The notes under the pieces were generated by a model. It was not told the DNA's origin. It worked only from the letters and a program-made list of their open reading frames with translations, and made no database searches. Shown piece after piece: positions 43,391 through 52,246 of a DNA stretch of 64,000 nt. Numbering within the stretch: position 1 is the stretch's first letter; each line of letters opens with the position of its first letter. Source of the DNA: UBA4592 sp002365735 (GTDB lineage: Bacteria; Actinomycetota; Actinomycetes; S36-B12); contig CALFHU010000097.1 of assembly GCA_937875815.1 (NCBI GenBank), positions 1 through 64,000 on the forward strand. The letters run 5' to 3'. The position numbers and the translations under genes were made by a program.

Positions 43391-46300
43391 ATGCGGTGGG
43401 AACTTGATACAACTTTGAGCGTTTCGGAGCCAATAGGTGCTGACTCTCAGCAGCAGGCCGTGATTGATCTTGTCTCGGGTCGCAACCTGGTAGTGGGTTC
43501 AGCCGGGTCAGGAAAAACGACAACGTTGATAGCGACCGTAGCTCAGCGGCTGCGTGAGGGAGTCTCACCCAGTGAAGTCCTGGTGTTGACCTACGGGAAA
43601 TTAGCGGTGCGAGATTTTCGGGAAGAGCTCGCTGGGCAAGTGCAGAGCACGGTACTCCCTTACATCGGCACATTTCACGCTTTGGCCTACTCCATCGTCA
43701 TGGGTGCCGGAGCTATTGGGCCCGAACCCCAAGCCCAGGAGTTACCAAGATTGCTTTCCGGCGCCGAAGAGGATGCGCGGATCCGGGACCTGATTGCGGG
43801 GCTACTCTCCGACGCCCAAGGTCCTGGAGCCTTAATCCAGTGGCCGGAGTGGTTGCGAAGTGCAGCCACCACTCACAGTTTCGCTCGCGAAGTGCGCACC
43901 GTAATTGCCCGATTAAAAGAACTTAATCAAAGTGGAACCGATCTCATTGCACTAGGTCAGGAATCGGAGCGCCCTGAGTGGGTGGTTGCCGGGCATATTG
44001 CACACAATGATGCCGAAGTCATGGCGCTGGAAAATGTCGTCGACTACAACTCACTTTTGCAGGCGGCAATTGCTCTGGCGCCCGAATCGCCGGTAGTTTC
44101 CCGGATCTCGCACATCTACATTGACGAGTATCAGGAAGTCGGTCCACTGCATCGCCAACTTCTTGGGGCACTGGCACAGCGGGCTGCGGTGCTCGTAGCG
44201 GTCGGCAACCCTCATGAAAGTGTTTTTGGTTTCCGCGGCTCTGAAACCGACATGGCCTCGGGTTTCTATGCGGAATTCCCAAGGGCGGTGTCCCATGAAC
44301 TTACTAGTGCATGGCGTTTTGGACAAGAAATTGCGACCGCGGCTACCGCACCTTTTGATAACGATCGGCAGGCCTTGGTCGGCTTCGGGGACTTTCGCGT
44401 GGACGTGGGCGCAGTAAGTATCAATAAGTACGCATCGCGTAATTCTCGCGCCGCATTTGTCGCCGAAGGTATCTACACGGCTCATATGGCAGAGGGTGTG
44501 CCATGGAAATCAATGGCGGTAATTGGTCGGGCGCGCTCGGATATTCCTTTGATTACGCGCGCACTGAATCGAGCGGGCGTGCCGGTCGTAGTCGCCACGG
44601 ATGAAATCGCGTTAAAGGATGAACCCGCGGTTCAGGTCCTACTGGGACTCATTTCCCTTGCCGCGCAACCGGAGCAGGCCAGCGCCGCTGTTGTGGCAGA
44701 TCTTCTGACCGGACCGATTGGCGGCCTAGACGCAAGTGAAATGCGGCGTTTGGGGCGAGCCCTTCGCGCAGTACAACCAGGGGTGAACTCGTCCCAACTG
44801 ATGAGGGACCTCATCGTGGGAGAAAATTCTCGCGATTTATTGGCTCAGATCACCTTGCGGGAGGACCCGAATCTGGGCGAGTTGGGCACTCGGGTGAAAG
44901 CAATCGCCGGATTAGTGGCTCACTTGCGAACCGATATCGCCAATCACGGATCTGTTCCCGATATTTTATGGACGGCGTGGAGTGGTGGGAAGAAACACCC
45001 CCATGGGTGGCCCCAACGCTTGCAGGCTGCCGCCTTGTCACATAGTGGAAGTGCCCATCATGATCTGGATTCGGTCATGGCTCTTTTTGATACCGCGGCT
45101 CGATTCTCGGAGCGATCAGGTGCCGGAATAGAAAACTTTCTCACCCAATTGAAACACCAGAGTGTGCCGGCAGAACCGGTATCGGCTCGCGCACTGCGCG
45201 CGGAGGCAGTACAAGTCATGACCGTGCACCAAAGTAAAGGCCGAGAGTGGGACCGGGTATGGATCGTGGGACTCGAGGAAGGGATTTGGCCTAATCTGGT
45301 AGCCCGCGGCAGCCTGCTCAAGGCTGAAGAAATTGGTGTTGGTGGGGCAACACCGGGTACCAATCCGATCGCACTTTTGCGTGAGGAACGCAACCTGTTC
45401 TATGTTGCGGCCACCCGCGCGCGCGAATTACTCACCTTGACTTGCATCGACCAAGGCAACGAAGGTGGGGATCAACCCAGTCGATTCATCCATGACGTGC
45501 AGTCCTACCAGATCACTGCTCGCACGGTGACCGGTTACCCCAAGAATCGTTCAAGTTGGGCTGGGCTCGCAGGTGACATGCGAGAGACCCTGGCGGATCC
45601 GCAGGCAAGTGCGGAACTGAAATCACGAGCCGGAGAGTTGCTCTTTCGAATGGGCCCCGGTGTTGGCCCCGAAAGCTGGTGGGGTTTGGCAGAGCTCACC
45701 CAGTCGCAGCGGCCGGTCCGTGCGGCACACCAGCCACTGCACATGTCAGGGAGCTCCTTGGACTCACTGCTGGAATGCCCATTGAAGTGGTTCTTGGACC
45801 GTGAAGTCAAAGCACAAGTTTCGCGCGGCTCTGCAACAGCTTTTGGCAGCATCGTTCATGCAATCGCTGAGTATGTAGCCAAAGGCGAGTTGGATCAAAA
45901 TCCTGAGCAAATTCAGAAGCTGATCAGCGGATCCTGGCAAGCGCTAGCTTATGAAGCCAACTGGCAGTCAGACTCTGAGCTCGCGCAGGCCTATAAAGCA
46001 GTGGAGTTGTTCCTTGACTACCACAAACTGACACCACGAGTTTTCATAGCAGCCGAGGGCAGGTATCAGACGTCACTCACGGTCACTACGCCGAGCGGAA
46101 CGCGCGAGCAAATCGATCTCAGTGGGATCCTGGACCGAGTTGAAATCGAAGAATCGGGTCGTCTAGTCGCAATAGATTTTAAAAATGTCAAGTCTGCGCC
46201 CGCAAAAGCAGCGCTAGCCCAGAACGGTCAATTGGGGATTTATCAATTGCTACTGCGAGATCACCAAGTTGTCGAATTAGACGCCGAAGGCGAGGCCCCA

Positions 46301-46573
46301 CTTTTCGGTGCCGCCCTTGTGCAATTACGAGTCGACGCATCAAAGCCAAAAGTGCAAATCCAGGAGGCGATTAATTTTGATGATTCACCCACGTGGATTG
46401 AAGTAAAACTCGGTGAAGCAGCGGAAATCATCCGCTCCGAAGCCTTTGTTCCGCAGGTGAACCCCTCGTGTCGGTACTGCGCCTACACCCGTGTGTGTCC
46501 GACCCAATCATCCGATATTTTCAGTAGAGAACTGATTGACGAGAGTGAGAGCAATGACGACGCAATCGCATAA
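43391..46573 (+). CDS. adnA: AdnA: UvrD-type helicase with C-terminal RecB-family nuclease and Fe-S cysteines
   Basis: A protein of 1,060 residues, a subunit of the heterodimeric AdnAB motor-nuclease that resects double-strand DNA ends. Walker A is GSAGSGKTTTL (K42), Walker B is IYIDEYQEVGP, motif V is VMTVHQSKGREWDRVWIVGLEEG, and motif VI is LFYVAATRARELL. The nuclease domain (about 800-1040) has GILDRVEIEESGRLVAIDFKN, and four cysteines of an AddB-type Fe-S cluster: LLECP near residue 796 plus the C-terminal CRYCAYTRVC. Both motor and nuclease residues look intact. TATTCA ends 7 nt before the ATG. The 3' end overlaps adnB by 20 bp. Confidence 0.93.
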   Translation: MRWELDTTLSVSEPIGADSQQQAVIDLVSGRNLVVGSAGSGKTTTLIATVAQRLREGVSPSEVLVLTYGKLAVRDFREELAGQVQSTVLPYIGTFHALAYSIVMGAGAIGPEPQAQELPRLLSGAEEDARIRDLIAGLLSDAQGPGALIQWPEWLRSAATTHSFAREVRTVIARLKELNQSGTDLIALGQESERPEWVVAGHIAHNDAEVMALENVVDYNSLLQAAIALAPESPVVSRISHIYIDEYQEVGPLHRQLLGALAQRAAVLVAVGNPHESVFGFRGSETDMASGFYAEFPRAVSHELTSAWRFGQEIATAATAPFDNDRQALVGFGDFRVDVGAVSINKYASRNSRAAFVAEGIYTAHMAEGVPWKSMAVIGRARSDIPLITRALNRAGVPVVVATDEIALKDEPAVQVLLGLISLAAQPEQASAAVVADLLTGPIGGLDASEMRRLGRALRAVQPGVNSSQLMRDLIVGENSRDLLAQITLREDPNLGELGTRVKAIAGLVAHLRTDIANHGSVPDILWTAWSGGKKHPHGWPQRLQAAALSHSGSAHHDLDSVMALFDTAARFSERSGAGIENFLTQLKHQSVPAEPVSARALRAEAVQVMTVHQSKGREWDRVWIVGLEEGIWPNLVARGSLLKAEEIGVGGATPGTNPIALLREERNLFYVAATRARELLTLTCIDQGNEGGDQPSRFIHDVQSYQITARTVTGYPKNRSSWAGLAGDMRETLADPQASAELKSRAGELLFRMGPGVGPESWWGLAELTQSQRPVRAAHQPLHMSGSSLDSLLECPLKWFLDREVKAQVSRGSATAFGSIVHAIAEYVAKGELDQNPEQIQKLISGSWQALAYEANWQSDSELAQAYKAVELFLDYHKLTPRVFIAAEGRYQTSLTVTTPSGTREQIDLSGILDRVEIEESGRLVAIDFKNVKSAPAKAALAQNGQLGIYQLLLRDHQVVELDAEGEAPLFGAALVQLRVDASKPKVQIQEAINFDDSPTWIEVKLGEAAEIIRSEAFVPQVNPSCRYCAYTRVCPTQSSDIFSRELIDESESNDDAIA

Positions 46574-49500
46574 CGAACTCAGTGACGCAGATCTCGCGCA
46601 CATTCTGGGTTTTTCGCTGTCAGAACAACAATTGAGCGCCGTCAAGGCTCCGCGCGAACCGGCTGTGATGGTGGCCGGTGCAGGTTCAGGGAAAACCACA
46701 TCAATGTCGGCACGCATTGCATTTCTGATTGGAAGCGGCTACCTCACACCTGAGCAAGTTCTTGGGCTCACCTTCACGACTAAGGCAACTGCACAATTAC
46801 TGGAATCGGCCCGGTCGCGAATTTCTACGTTAATGGAATTGGATCCACAAAGTTTCACATCTGAGACTGGCGATCCGGTAATTGCGACCTACAACTCCTT
46901 TGCATCGGGGATTGTCAAGGAATTTGGAGCCCTCCTTGGGCGCGATTTCAGCACCGATGTGTTGACCGACGGGGAAAGGCAACAGTTGGCTTACCGGCTG
47001 GTGTGCAACACACAGCGAGACCTCTCTGGCATCTCTGTAGGCCCGGCAAAATTGACTTCGGAGTTGTTGGCACTTGATTCCGAGCTGAGTGAACTGGCGA
47101 TTGACCCGGCGAGCGTGATCGAATACGACCTGAAATTGATCTCCTACGTTGCTGGCTTGCACGGATCAAATGCATCACTGCGGAAAATTGCGAGTACTTC
47201 GGGCCGGCGGATTGCTCTTGCGCGCATGGTACAAGATTGGCGCGAGTTAAAGAAAGAACGTGAACTTATTGAGTTCTCCGACCAAGTTCGATTAGCCACC
47301 AAGATCGTAACCCAATTTCCGCAGGTCGCCATGCAGATTCGATCCCGCTTTGAGATCGCGTTACTTGATGAATATCAGGACACGTCCATTAGCCAACGTA
47401 TTCTTTTGGAGACAATATTTTCGGGTGGGTTTCCGGTCACGGCAGTGGGAGATCCGTGCCAGGCGATTTACGGTTGGCGTGGGGCCAGCGTTGAGAACAT
47501 CAACAGCTTCCCGCGTCAATTTCGGACTAAAGATGATCAGCCAGCGAGTGTGTATCCGCTTTCAGCAAATCGTCGTTCCGGGGTACAAATTCTTGAGTTG
47601 GCAAATCTCATTTCGGAAAATTTGCGGGCTGAGCACCCGAGTGTGCAAAAGCTGGATCCCACCCGCGAGCTTCAGGGAAACATCACCCTTGCACTCTTCG
47701 ACTTCGCCGATCAAGAGATTACCTGGATGGCAGACCGGATCGCCGAGCAGCACGAAGCGATTCACGCTGCTGGCCTTGGTGACGACATTGCCGTGCTGGC
47801 GGCAACGGGAAACTATTTGCTGCGCATGCGGGATGCATTGCAGCAGCGGGGGATCCCGGTGCAATTGCATTCGGCGGCCGGACTGCTCTCGCACCCGCTC
47901 GTGATCGATCTACGCGCAATCCTGGAAGTTATTCACGAACCCACTGCCAATCCCTCATTCGTGCGCTGGGCAAGTGGCGTCAAGTGGCGGATCGGAGCGC
48001 GGGACTTGGCGGCACTAGGTGCGCGCGCTGCTGAACTCGCGAAGACGATTGGACAACCCAGTGGTGCCAGTGTCCACGAAGCCGACAGTATCGACCAGGC
48101 GCTGAGTTCGGCAGTCGAAGGAATCGATTTAGTCGACATTGTCTCGCTCTCGGATGCACTATTTGACCTTGGCCCGCTTGACCACTATTCAACTAGTGCG
48201 ATTGATCGCTTCGGGAAAATGGCTGGTGTGATCCGATCCGTGCGCCCACATGCGGGGGAGCCACTGGTTGAATTTCTTGGGCGGGTTATTCGCGCGACTG
48301 GAATCGATGTACAAAGTCAACTTAATGCCAGTGACGCAATTGCAGTCAACGAATTGATTAATTTGGCAGCGGACTTCACAGATGCTGACGGTCGAGTTTC
48401 GCTCGGCGCATTTATTTCTCGGCTCAACGACATCGAGAGATTCGACATAACTCTGGATTTCGAGCAGCCGGTGGAAAAAGGCGCGGTGCAGCTCATCACC
48501 ATCTACAAGGCAAAGGGTCTGGAGTACACGCACGTGTACCTCCCTAACCTCAGCGACAAGGCTTTTCCCGGCGGCCAAGCGCGCAGTAATTGGAGTACAG
48601 ATGCGACTATGGCGCCCTGGCCCCTGCGCCAAGACGCGCCACCTGCGATCGCCGCGTTTCCTGATTACAGCCTGACCAAACTCTCGGAAACAGATCTCAA
48701 GAATGGCTACTTGGCGCACTTCGAGTCGCTCAAAGAGCGTGAGGTTGAGCGGTTGGCCTACGTGGCATTGACCCGCGCTAAAGACTCATTAACTCTCACC
48801 GGTAGCTGGTGGGGCGTGAATTGGAAAACCCCCCATGGCCCACACCCGTTCTTGACAGCAGCCCATGACCTCCTTGCCGGGACTAGCGCCCACATTCCTT
48901 TTTGGGCGCCCAGCCCGGATGGTGATCGACCCGAGCGAGCTGAAGATCCCGGGGAGTGGCCGTGGCCTCTGCCGGTACCCCAAGGCACCCGGGAGGGCTT
49001 GGTTCGACAATCCGAATACGTGCATGAGAGCACGACCCCGCTGGCAGAAGTGACCGAAAATGACAGTGCCACCGTGGATCGTTGGGAAAGCGCACTGGCG
49101 GCGTTGCAGCGCGAACGTGAACGGCTTCATTTGCCGGTCCGCACGATTGCCTTGCCGCGGAGTCTGGGAGCGAGCAGCATGCTGCGTGCAATGCGCGAAC
49201 CTGAAGTTCTCGCAGTAGAACTTGCCCGGCCTATGCCCCAACAGCCGAACTACATTGCAGCCCGAGGTACTGAAATCCATGCATTTATTGAAACCCATTA
49301 CGACCGGGCGACACTATTTGACTGGGATGAATTGGAGGGGGCTTGGGATCGGACGGGAACAGACACTGAATCAGTGCGCAGCCTCAAAAGCGCATTTCTC
49401 TCGAGTCGCTTTGCACCCCTGAGCCCGGTCGCGGTTGAACAGCAATTCAGTCTGACGATTTGGGGCCGCTTTGTAACAGGGTACATCGATGCAGTGTTTG

Positions 49501-49715
49501 AAATTGATGGCCGGTATTTAGTCGTTGACTGGAAAACTGGGGGTACCGATCACCTTGATCCAACCCAACTCGCTTTTTATCGACTTGCGTGGGCACAAAT
49601 CGCTGGAGTGGATTGGAAAGAGGTCGACACCGCGTTTGTCATGCTGGCATTAGGAACTGAACTACCGGTTGACACCGATGGAATTATTCACGACCTGGAA
49701 CGTCAATTGGCGTAG
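46554..49715 (+). CDS. adnB: AdnB: UvrD-type helicase-nuclease subunit
   Basis: A protein of 1,053 residues from the ATG at 46554; in-frame GTG 46545 and TTG 46536 are also possible. Walker A is MVAGAGSGKTTSMSA, Walker B is ALLDEYQDTSIS, then AVGDPCQAIYGWRGA, LITIYKAKGLEYTHVYLP and LAYVALTRAKDSLTL. The C-terminal nuclease domain (about 910-1053) has TEIHAFIETHY, GYIDAVFEIDGRYLVVDWKTGG and QLAFYRLAW, the D...DxK catalytic set. It lacks the Fe-S cysteines that mark AdnA. With AdnA it forms the actinobacterial counterpart of RecBCD/AddAB. Its end overlaps the opposing acyltransferase gene by 32 bp. Confidence 0.93.
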   Translation: MTTQSHNELSDADLAHILGFSLSEQQLSAVKAPREPAVMVAGAGSGKTTSMSARIAFLIGSGYLTPEQVLGLTFTTKATAQLLESARSRISTLMELDPQSFTSETGDPVIATYNSFASGIVKEFGALLGRDFSTDVLTDGERQQLAYRLVCNTQRDLSGISVGPAKLTSELLALDSELSELAIDPASVIEYDLKLISYVAGLHGSNASLRKIASTSGRRIALARMVQDWRELKKERELIEFSDQVRLATKIVTQFPQVAMQIRSRFEIALLDEYQDTSISQRILLETIFSGGFPVTAVGDPCQAIYGWRGASVENINSFPRQFRTKDDQPASVYPLSANRRSGVQILELANLISENLRAEHPSVQKLDPTRELQGNITLALFDFADQEITWMADRIAEQHEAIHAAGLGDDIAVLAATGNYLLRMRDALQQRGIPVQLHSAAGLLSHPLVIDLRAILEVIHEPTANPSFVRWASGVKWRIGARDLAALGARAAELAKTIGQPSGASVHEADSIDQALSSAVEGIDLVDIVSLSDALFDLGPLDHYSTSAIDRFGKMAGVIRSVRPHAGEPLVEFLGRVIRATGIDVQSQLNASDAIAVNELINLAADFTDADGRVSLGAFISRLNDIERFDITLDFEQPVEKGAVQLITIYKAKGLEYTHVYLPNLSDKAFPGGQARSNWSTDATMAPWPLRQDAPPAIAAFPDYSLTKLSETDLKNGYLAHFESLKEREVERLAYVALTRAKDSLTLTGSWWGVNWKTPHGPHPFLTAAHDLLAGTSAHIPFWAPSPDGDRPERAEDPGEWPWPLPVPQGTREGLVRQSEYVHESTTPLAEVTENDSATVDRWESALAALQRERERLHLPVRTIALPRSLGASSMLRAMREPEVLAVELARPMPQQPNYIAARGTEIHAFIETHYDRATLFDWDELEGAWDRTGTDTESVRSLKSAFLSSRFAPLSPVAVEQQFSLTIWGRFVTGYIDAVFEIDGRYLVVDWKTGGTDHLDPTQLAFYRLAWAQIAGVDWKEVDTAFVMLALGTELPVDTDGIIHDLERQLA

Positions 49716-50928
49716 CAGTTGTAGGGTCAGTTGAGTCAACAATGGCCTCCCCCGCTTCCTCGGTGGGAGTGGGGCGAATTCCAATCCAAGTGCGCATCCG
49801 AATCCGCGCAGGCTCTTCAACAAGACGCCACATCACATAGGCAATCACAAACGACATGCCAAGCAGAAATACGACCGATAGCGCGTACAAGGGCCCACTT
49901 TCAATACCCAGGGCTTTCATCCCCGCGCGCCAAAGTCCGAACCAGACAAGATGAGTCATGTACAGCGAATAGGAGATAAATCCCCCAAACACCATAATTT
50001 TGGTTGCGAGCAGATTTGCCATGCCGCGACGCGACAGTGCAAGGACGCCAATCCACGCGATCAGAAGGGGTACTAGCGTGAGATGAAAAAGGGGAGGAAG
50101 CGGCTCAGCATCTGGATCTGTGGAAGTAATGGGCGAGACAGCGGCAGGAAGCCAAGCCAAAAACACGGAAGCGGCGACAACAATTGCTGGCAAGACAAAG
50201 GCCAATACATCGCACACGGCCGCCGCGCGATCAGAGTCACGAAGTCGATCCACGATCAAGTAGGAAATTGCACCGGCGGTAAAGGCGGTAAGAACTCGGT
50301 AAGTAGAACCCCAATTTTCCGTGTAATAAGGGTCCGAGGATCCCAGCCCGTAAATAACCAATGGTGTAAGTGACATGATCCAGAAAAGGCACAAAGCCCA
50401 AGTGGGTAAATGCTTATGCATTCGCCACAAAACAAGTGCCATGAACGGGAAAATTAGATATGCGAGCCATTCCATTGAAAGTGACCACGCCACGAAGTTC
50501 CATCCCCGTTGCGGGTCTGAGCCCCACTCCTGTATCAAGAGCAGATTCTTAATGAAATCCCATGGGTTAAGCCAGCTCCGGTCCAGTTCCTCACCGGTAA
50601 CGATTGATTGAGCAAAAACAGCAAAGCCAGCGACCAAAAGCATGACCAAATGGACGGGATAGATGCGTGCGAGCCGTAGCCACAAAAACTTCACGGACTT
50701 ATCCACTTTGAGCCGCTCACCGAGTGAACTCAAATAGGTGTGCGCCAAGATGAAACCAGAAAGGGCGAAAAATAGATCCACGCCCAGTCGGCCGACCCGA
50801 ATAAAATCTGGGAGAACGGGCATGCTCAACAATCCAATTGCGTCCAAGGGGCCCTGCGAGTGGTAGAGCAAAACCCAGACAGCAGCAACTAAACGAATGC
50901 CGGTGAGTTGCCTAATAAACACGTTCAC
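49684..50928 (-). CDS. Acyltransferase-3 family membrane protein (OafA/YrhL type)
   Basis: A protein of 414 residues with about ten membrane segments. The start RQLTGIRLVAAVWVLLYHSQG carries the family's R...H signature, GVDLFFALSGFILAHTYL follows near residue 50, and KFLWLRLARIYPVHL near 82. Such enzymes move acyl groups (often acetyl) onto sugars of envelope glycans. The substrate is unknown. The GTG at 50928 is preceded by TAGGCT ending 7 nt upstream; TTG 50934 is the longer alternative. It interrupts the adnB-nudC order seen in mycobacteria, so it may be a local insertion. Confidence 0.85.
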   Translation of the reverse strand: MNVFIRQLTGIRLVAAVWVLLYHSQGPLDAIGLLSMPVLPDFIRVGRLGVDLFFALSGFILAHTYLSSLGERLKVDKSVKFLWLRLARIYPVHLVMLLVAGFAVFAQSIVTGEELDRSWLNPWDFIKNLLLIQEWGSDPQRGWNFVAWSLSMEWLAYLIFPFMALVLWRMHKHLPTWALCLFWIMSLTPLVIYGLGSSDPYYTENWGSTYRVLTAFTAGAISYLIVDRLRDSDRAAAVCDVLAFVLPAIVVAASVFLAWLPAAVSPITSTDPDAEPLPPLFHLTLVPLLIAWIGVLALSRRGMANLLATKIMVFGGFISYSLYMTHLVWFGLWRAGMKALGIESGPLYALSVVFLLGMSFVIAYVMWRLVEEPARIRMRTWIGIRPTPTEEAGEAIVDSTDPTTATPIDVPGRE

Positions 50929-50934
50929 GGTCAA

Positions 50935-50940
50935 AGCCTA
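50935..50940 (-). promoter_or_regulatory. -10 hexamer of the acyltransferase-3 gene
   Basis: TAGGCT on the minus strand ends 7 nt before the GTG at 50928, and no ribosome site is visible. Confidence 0.4.
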
Positions 50941-51003
50941 TGTGCAGGTGATCTATTCAGAGGGTAGGTCCAAGGGTAGGTTGGGGCTCGTTGAAAGGAA
51001 TCC

Positions 51004-51924
51004 ATGGCATATTCGCCCAGGTTAACCGATTTAGTACTTTCTCGGAGTGCAACTGACCGCAGTGCGCATTTGCGCAAAGATCCGGAGTGGATTGCAGAAT
51101 CACTTATTGATCCCAGCACCCGGTTCATTTGTGTGCATAATTCACAGGCTCCCTTTGACGGCGAAAATCTTGTGGTTTTTAAGTTCGCAGACATTCCCGA
51201 GCACTCCTTGACCTACTTTCTTGGCCGCGATGCGGGGGTAGTTTTTTTTGGAGTTTCAGCTGATGCCGATTTTGTTTCCGACCATGACCCCGATTCCTGG
51301 CTGAACTTGCGTGCAGGCGGGGCGCTGCTCAGTGATCGAGATGCTGGATTGCTGGTGGCGGCGATTGCTTTAGATAATTGGAATTTCACGCATACGCATT
51401 GCCCTCGATGCGGGGGCAAGACGGTTCAAAGCGATGCTGGTTGGACGCGCAGGTGCACCACAGATAACTCAATTCATTTTCCACGCACAGATCCGGCAGT
51501 AATCATGTTGGTAACGGATCCCGATGACCGAGTACTTCTTGCCCGGCAAAGCCGATGGCAGATCGGATCGGCTTCGGTCCTCGCAGGTTTCGTTGAGGCG
51601 GGTGAATCAGCCGAAGCGGCAGTGGTCCGCGAAGTGAGTGAAGAAACCGGAATCGCGATTGACCCGGACAGTATTGATTACCTGGGGAGTCAACCATGGC
51701 CATTTCCTAACTCGCTCATGTTGGGGTATCAGGCGCGAGCGGTAACTACCGACATTTGCGTTGATGGTGAGGAAATCGTGGAGGCCCAGTGGTACGACCG
51801 GGCCGAGATCAAGAAATTGTGCTCGGCGCAGAAGTTGCACTTGCCCCCGCGAGTGAGTATTGCCCACCAACTGATTGCCCGCTGGTACGGGGAAAAACTT
51901 CCCAGCAGTACCTCATTTCGCTAG
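51004..51924 (+). CDS. nudC: NAD(+) diphosphatase / NADH pyrophosphatase NudC
   Basis: A protein of 306 residues. It has an N-terminal domain, a zinc ribbon (HCPRCGGKT ... RRCTTDNSIHFPRTDPAVI, about 138-165), the Nudix box GFVEAGESAEAAVVREVSEETGI (about 198-220) and the NudC-specific SQPWPFPNSLMLGY. It splits NAD(H) into NMN(H) and AMP and, in E. coli, also removes NAD caps from RNA. The start has an aaagga site. It is syntenic with Rv3199c, next to mycoredoxin and uvrD2. Confidence 0.95.
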   Translation: MAYSPRLTDLVLSRSATDRSAHLRKDPEWIAESLIDPSTRFICVHNSQAPFDGENLVVFKFADIPEHSLTYFLGRDAGVVFFGVSADADFVSDHDPDSWLNLRAGGALLSDRDAGLLVAAIALDNWNFTHTHCPRCGGKTVQSDAGWTRRCTTDNSIHFPRTDPAVIMLVTDPDDRVLLARQSRWQIGSASVLAGFVEAGESAEAAVVREVSEETGIAIDPDSIDYLGSQPWPFPNSLMLGYQARAVTTDICVDGEEIVEAQWYDRAEIKKLCSAQKLHLPPRVSIAHQLIARWYGEKLPSSTSFR

Positions 51925-51931
51925 CTAAAAG

Positions 51932-52180
51932 CTAAGCCGCAAGTTTGGCAATTACCTCTGCGATGGGCGGATTAGTCAGCGTTGATCCATCGGAAAACTT
52001 GAGTGTGGGCACCATTTCGTTGCCCCCGTTGACCGAAGCGACAAAAGCGGCGGCAGTTGGGTCGGCTTCAATGTCAACTTCGGTGTATTGCACCCCGGCC
52101 CGCCCCATTTGGGCCTTAAGGCGCTTACACGGCCCGCACCACGTCGTCGTGTAAACGGTTACCAAACTGGCATCACTCAT
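51932..52180 (-). CDS. Mycoredoxin-type glutaredoxin-like protein
   Basis: A thioredoxin-fold protein of 82 residues with the redox motif C15-G-P-C18 (TTTWCGPCKRLKAQM), a cis-Pro at MVPTLKF and the tail IAEVIAKL. Mycoredoxin-1 reduces mycothiol mixed disulfides; the mycobacterial protein has CGYC, while other actinobacterial relatives have CGPC. The position beside uvrD2 and nudC equals Rv3198A. It is divergent from uvrD2. Its -10 TAGACT ends 7 nt before the ATG. Confidence 0.9.
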   Translation of the reverse strand: MSDASLVTVYTTTWCGPCKRLKAQMGRAGVQYTEVDIEADPTAAAFVASVNGGNEMVPTLKFSDGSTLTNPPIAEVIAKLAA

Positions 52181-52186
52181 GTGTTC

Positions 52187-52192
52187 AGTCTA
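52187..52192 (-). promoter_or_regulatory. -10 hexamer, probably leaderless promoter of the mycoredoxin gene
   Basis: TAGACT (minus strand) ends 7 nt before the ATG at 52180. Confidence 0.45.
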
Positions 52193-52246
52193 GGGGTGAT
52201 CCGGAGTTGGTGCGATGGGGTCAGATCCCCATGACAAGATCAGCGG

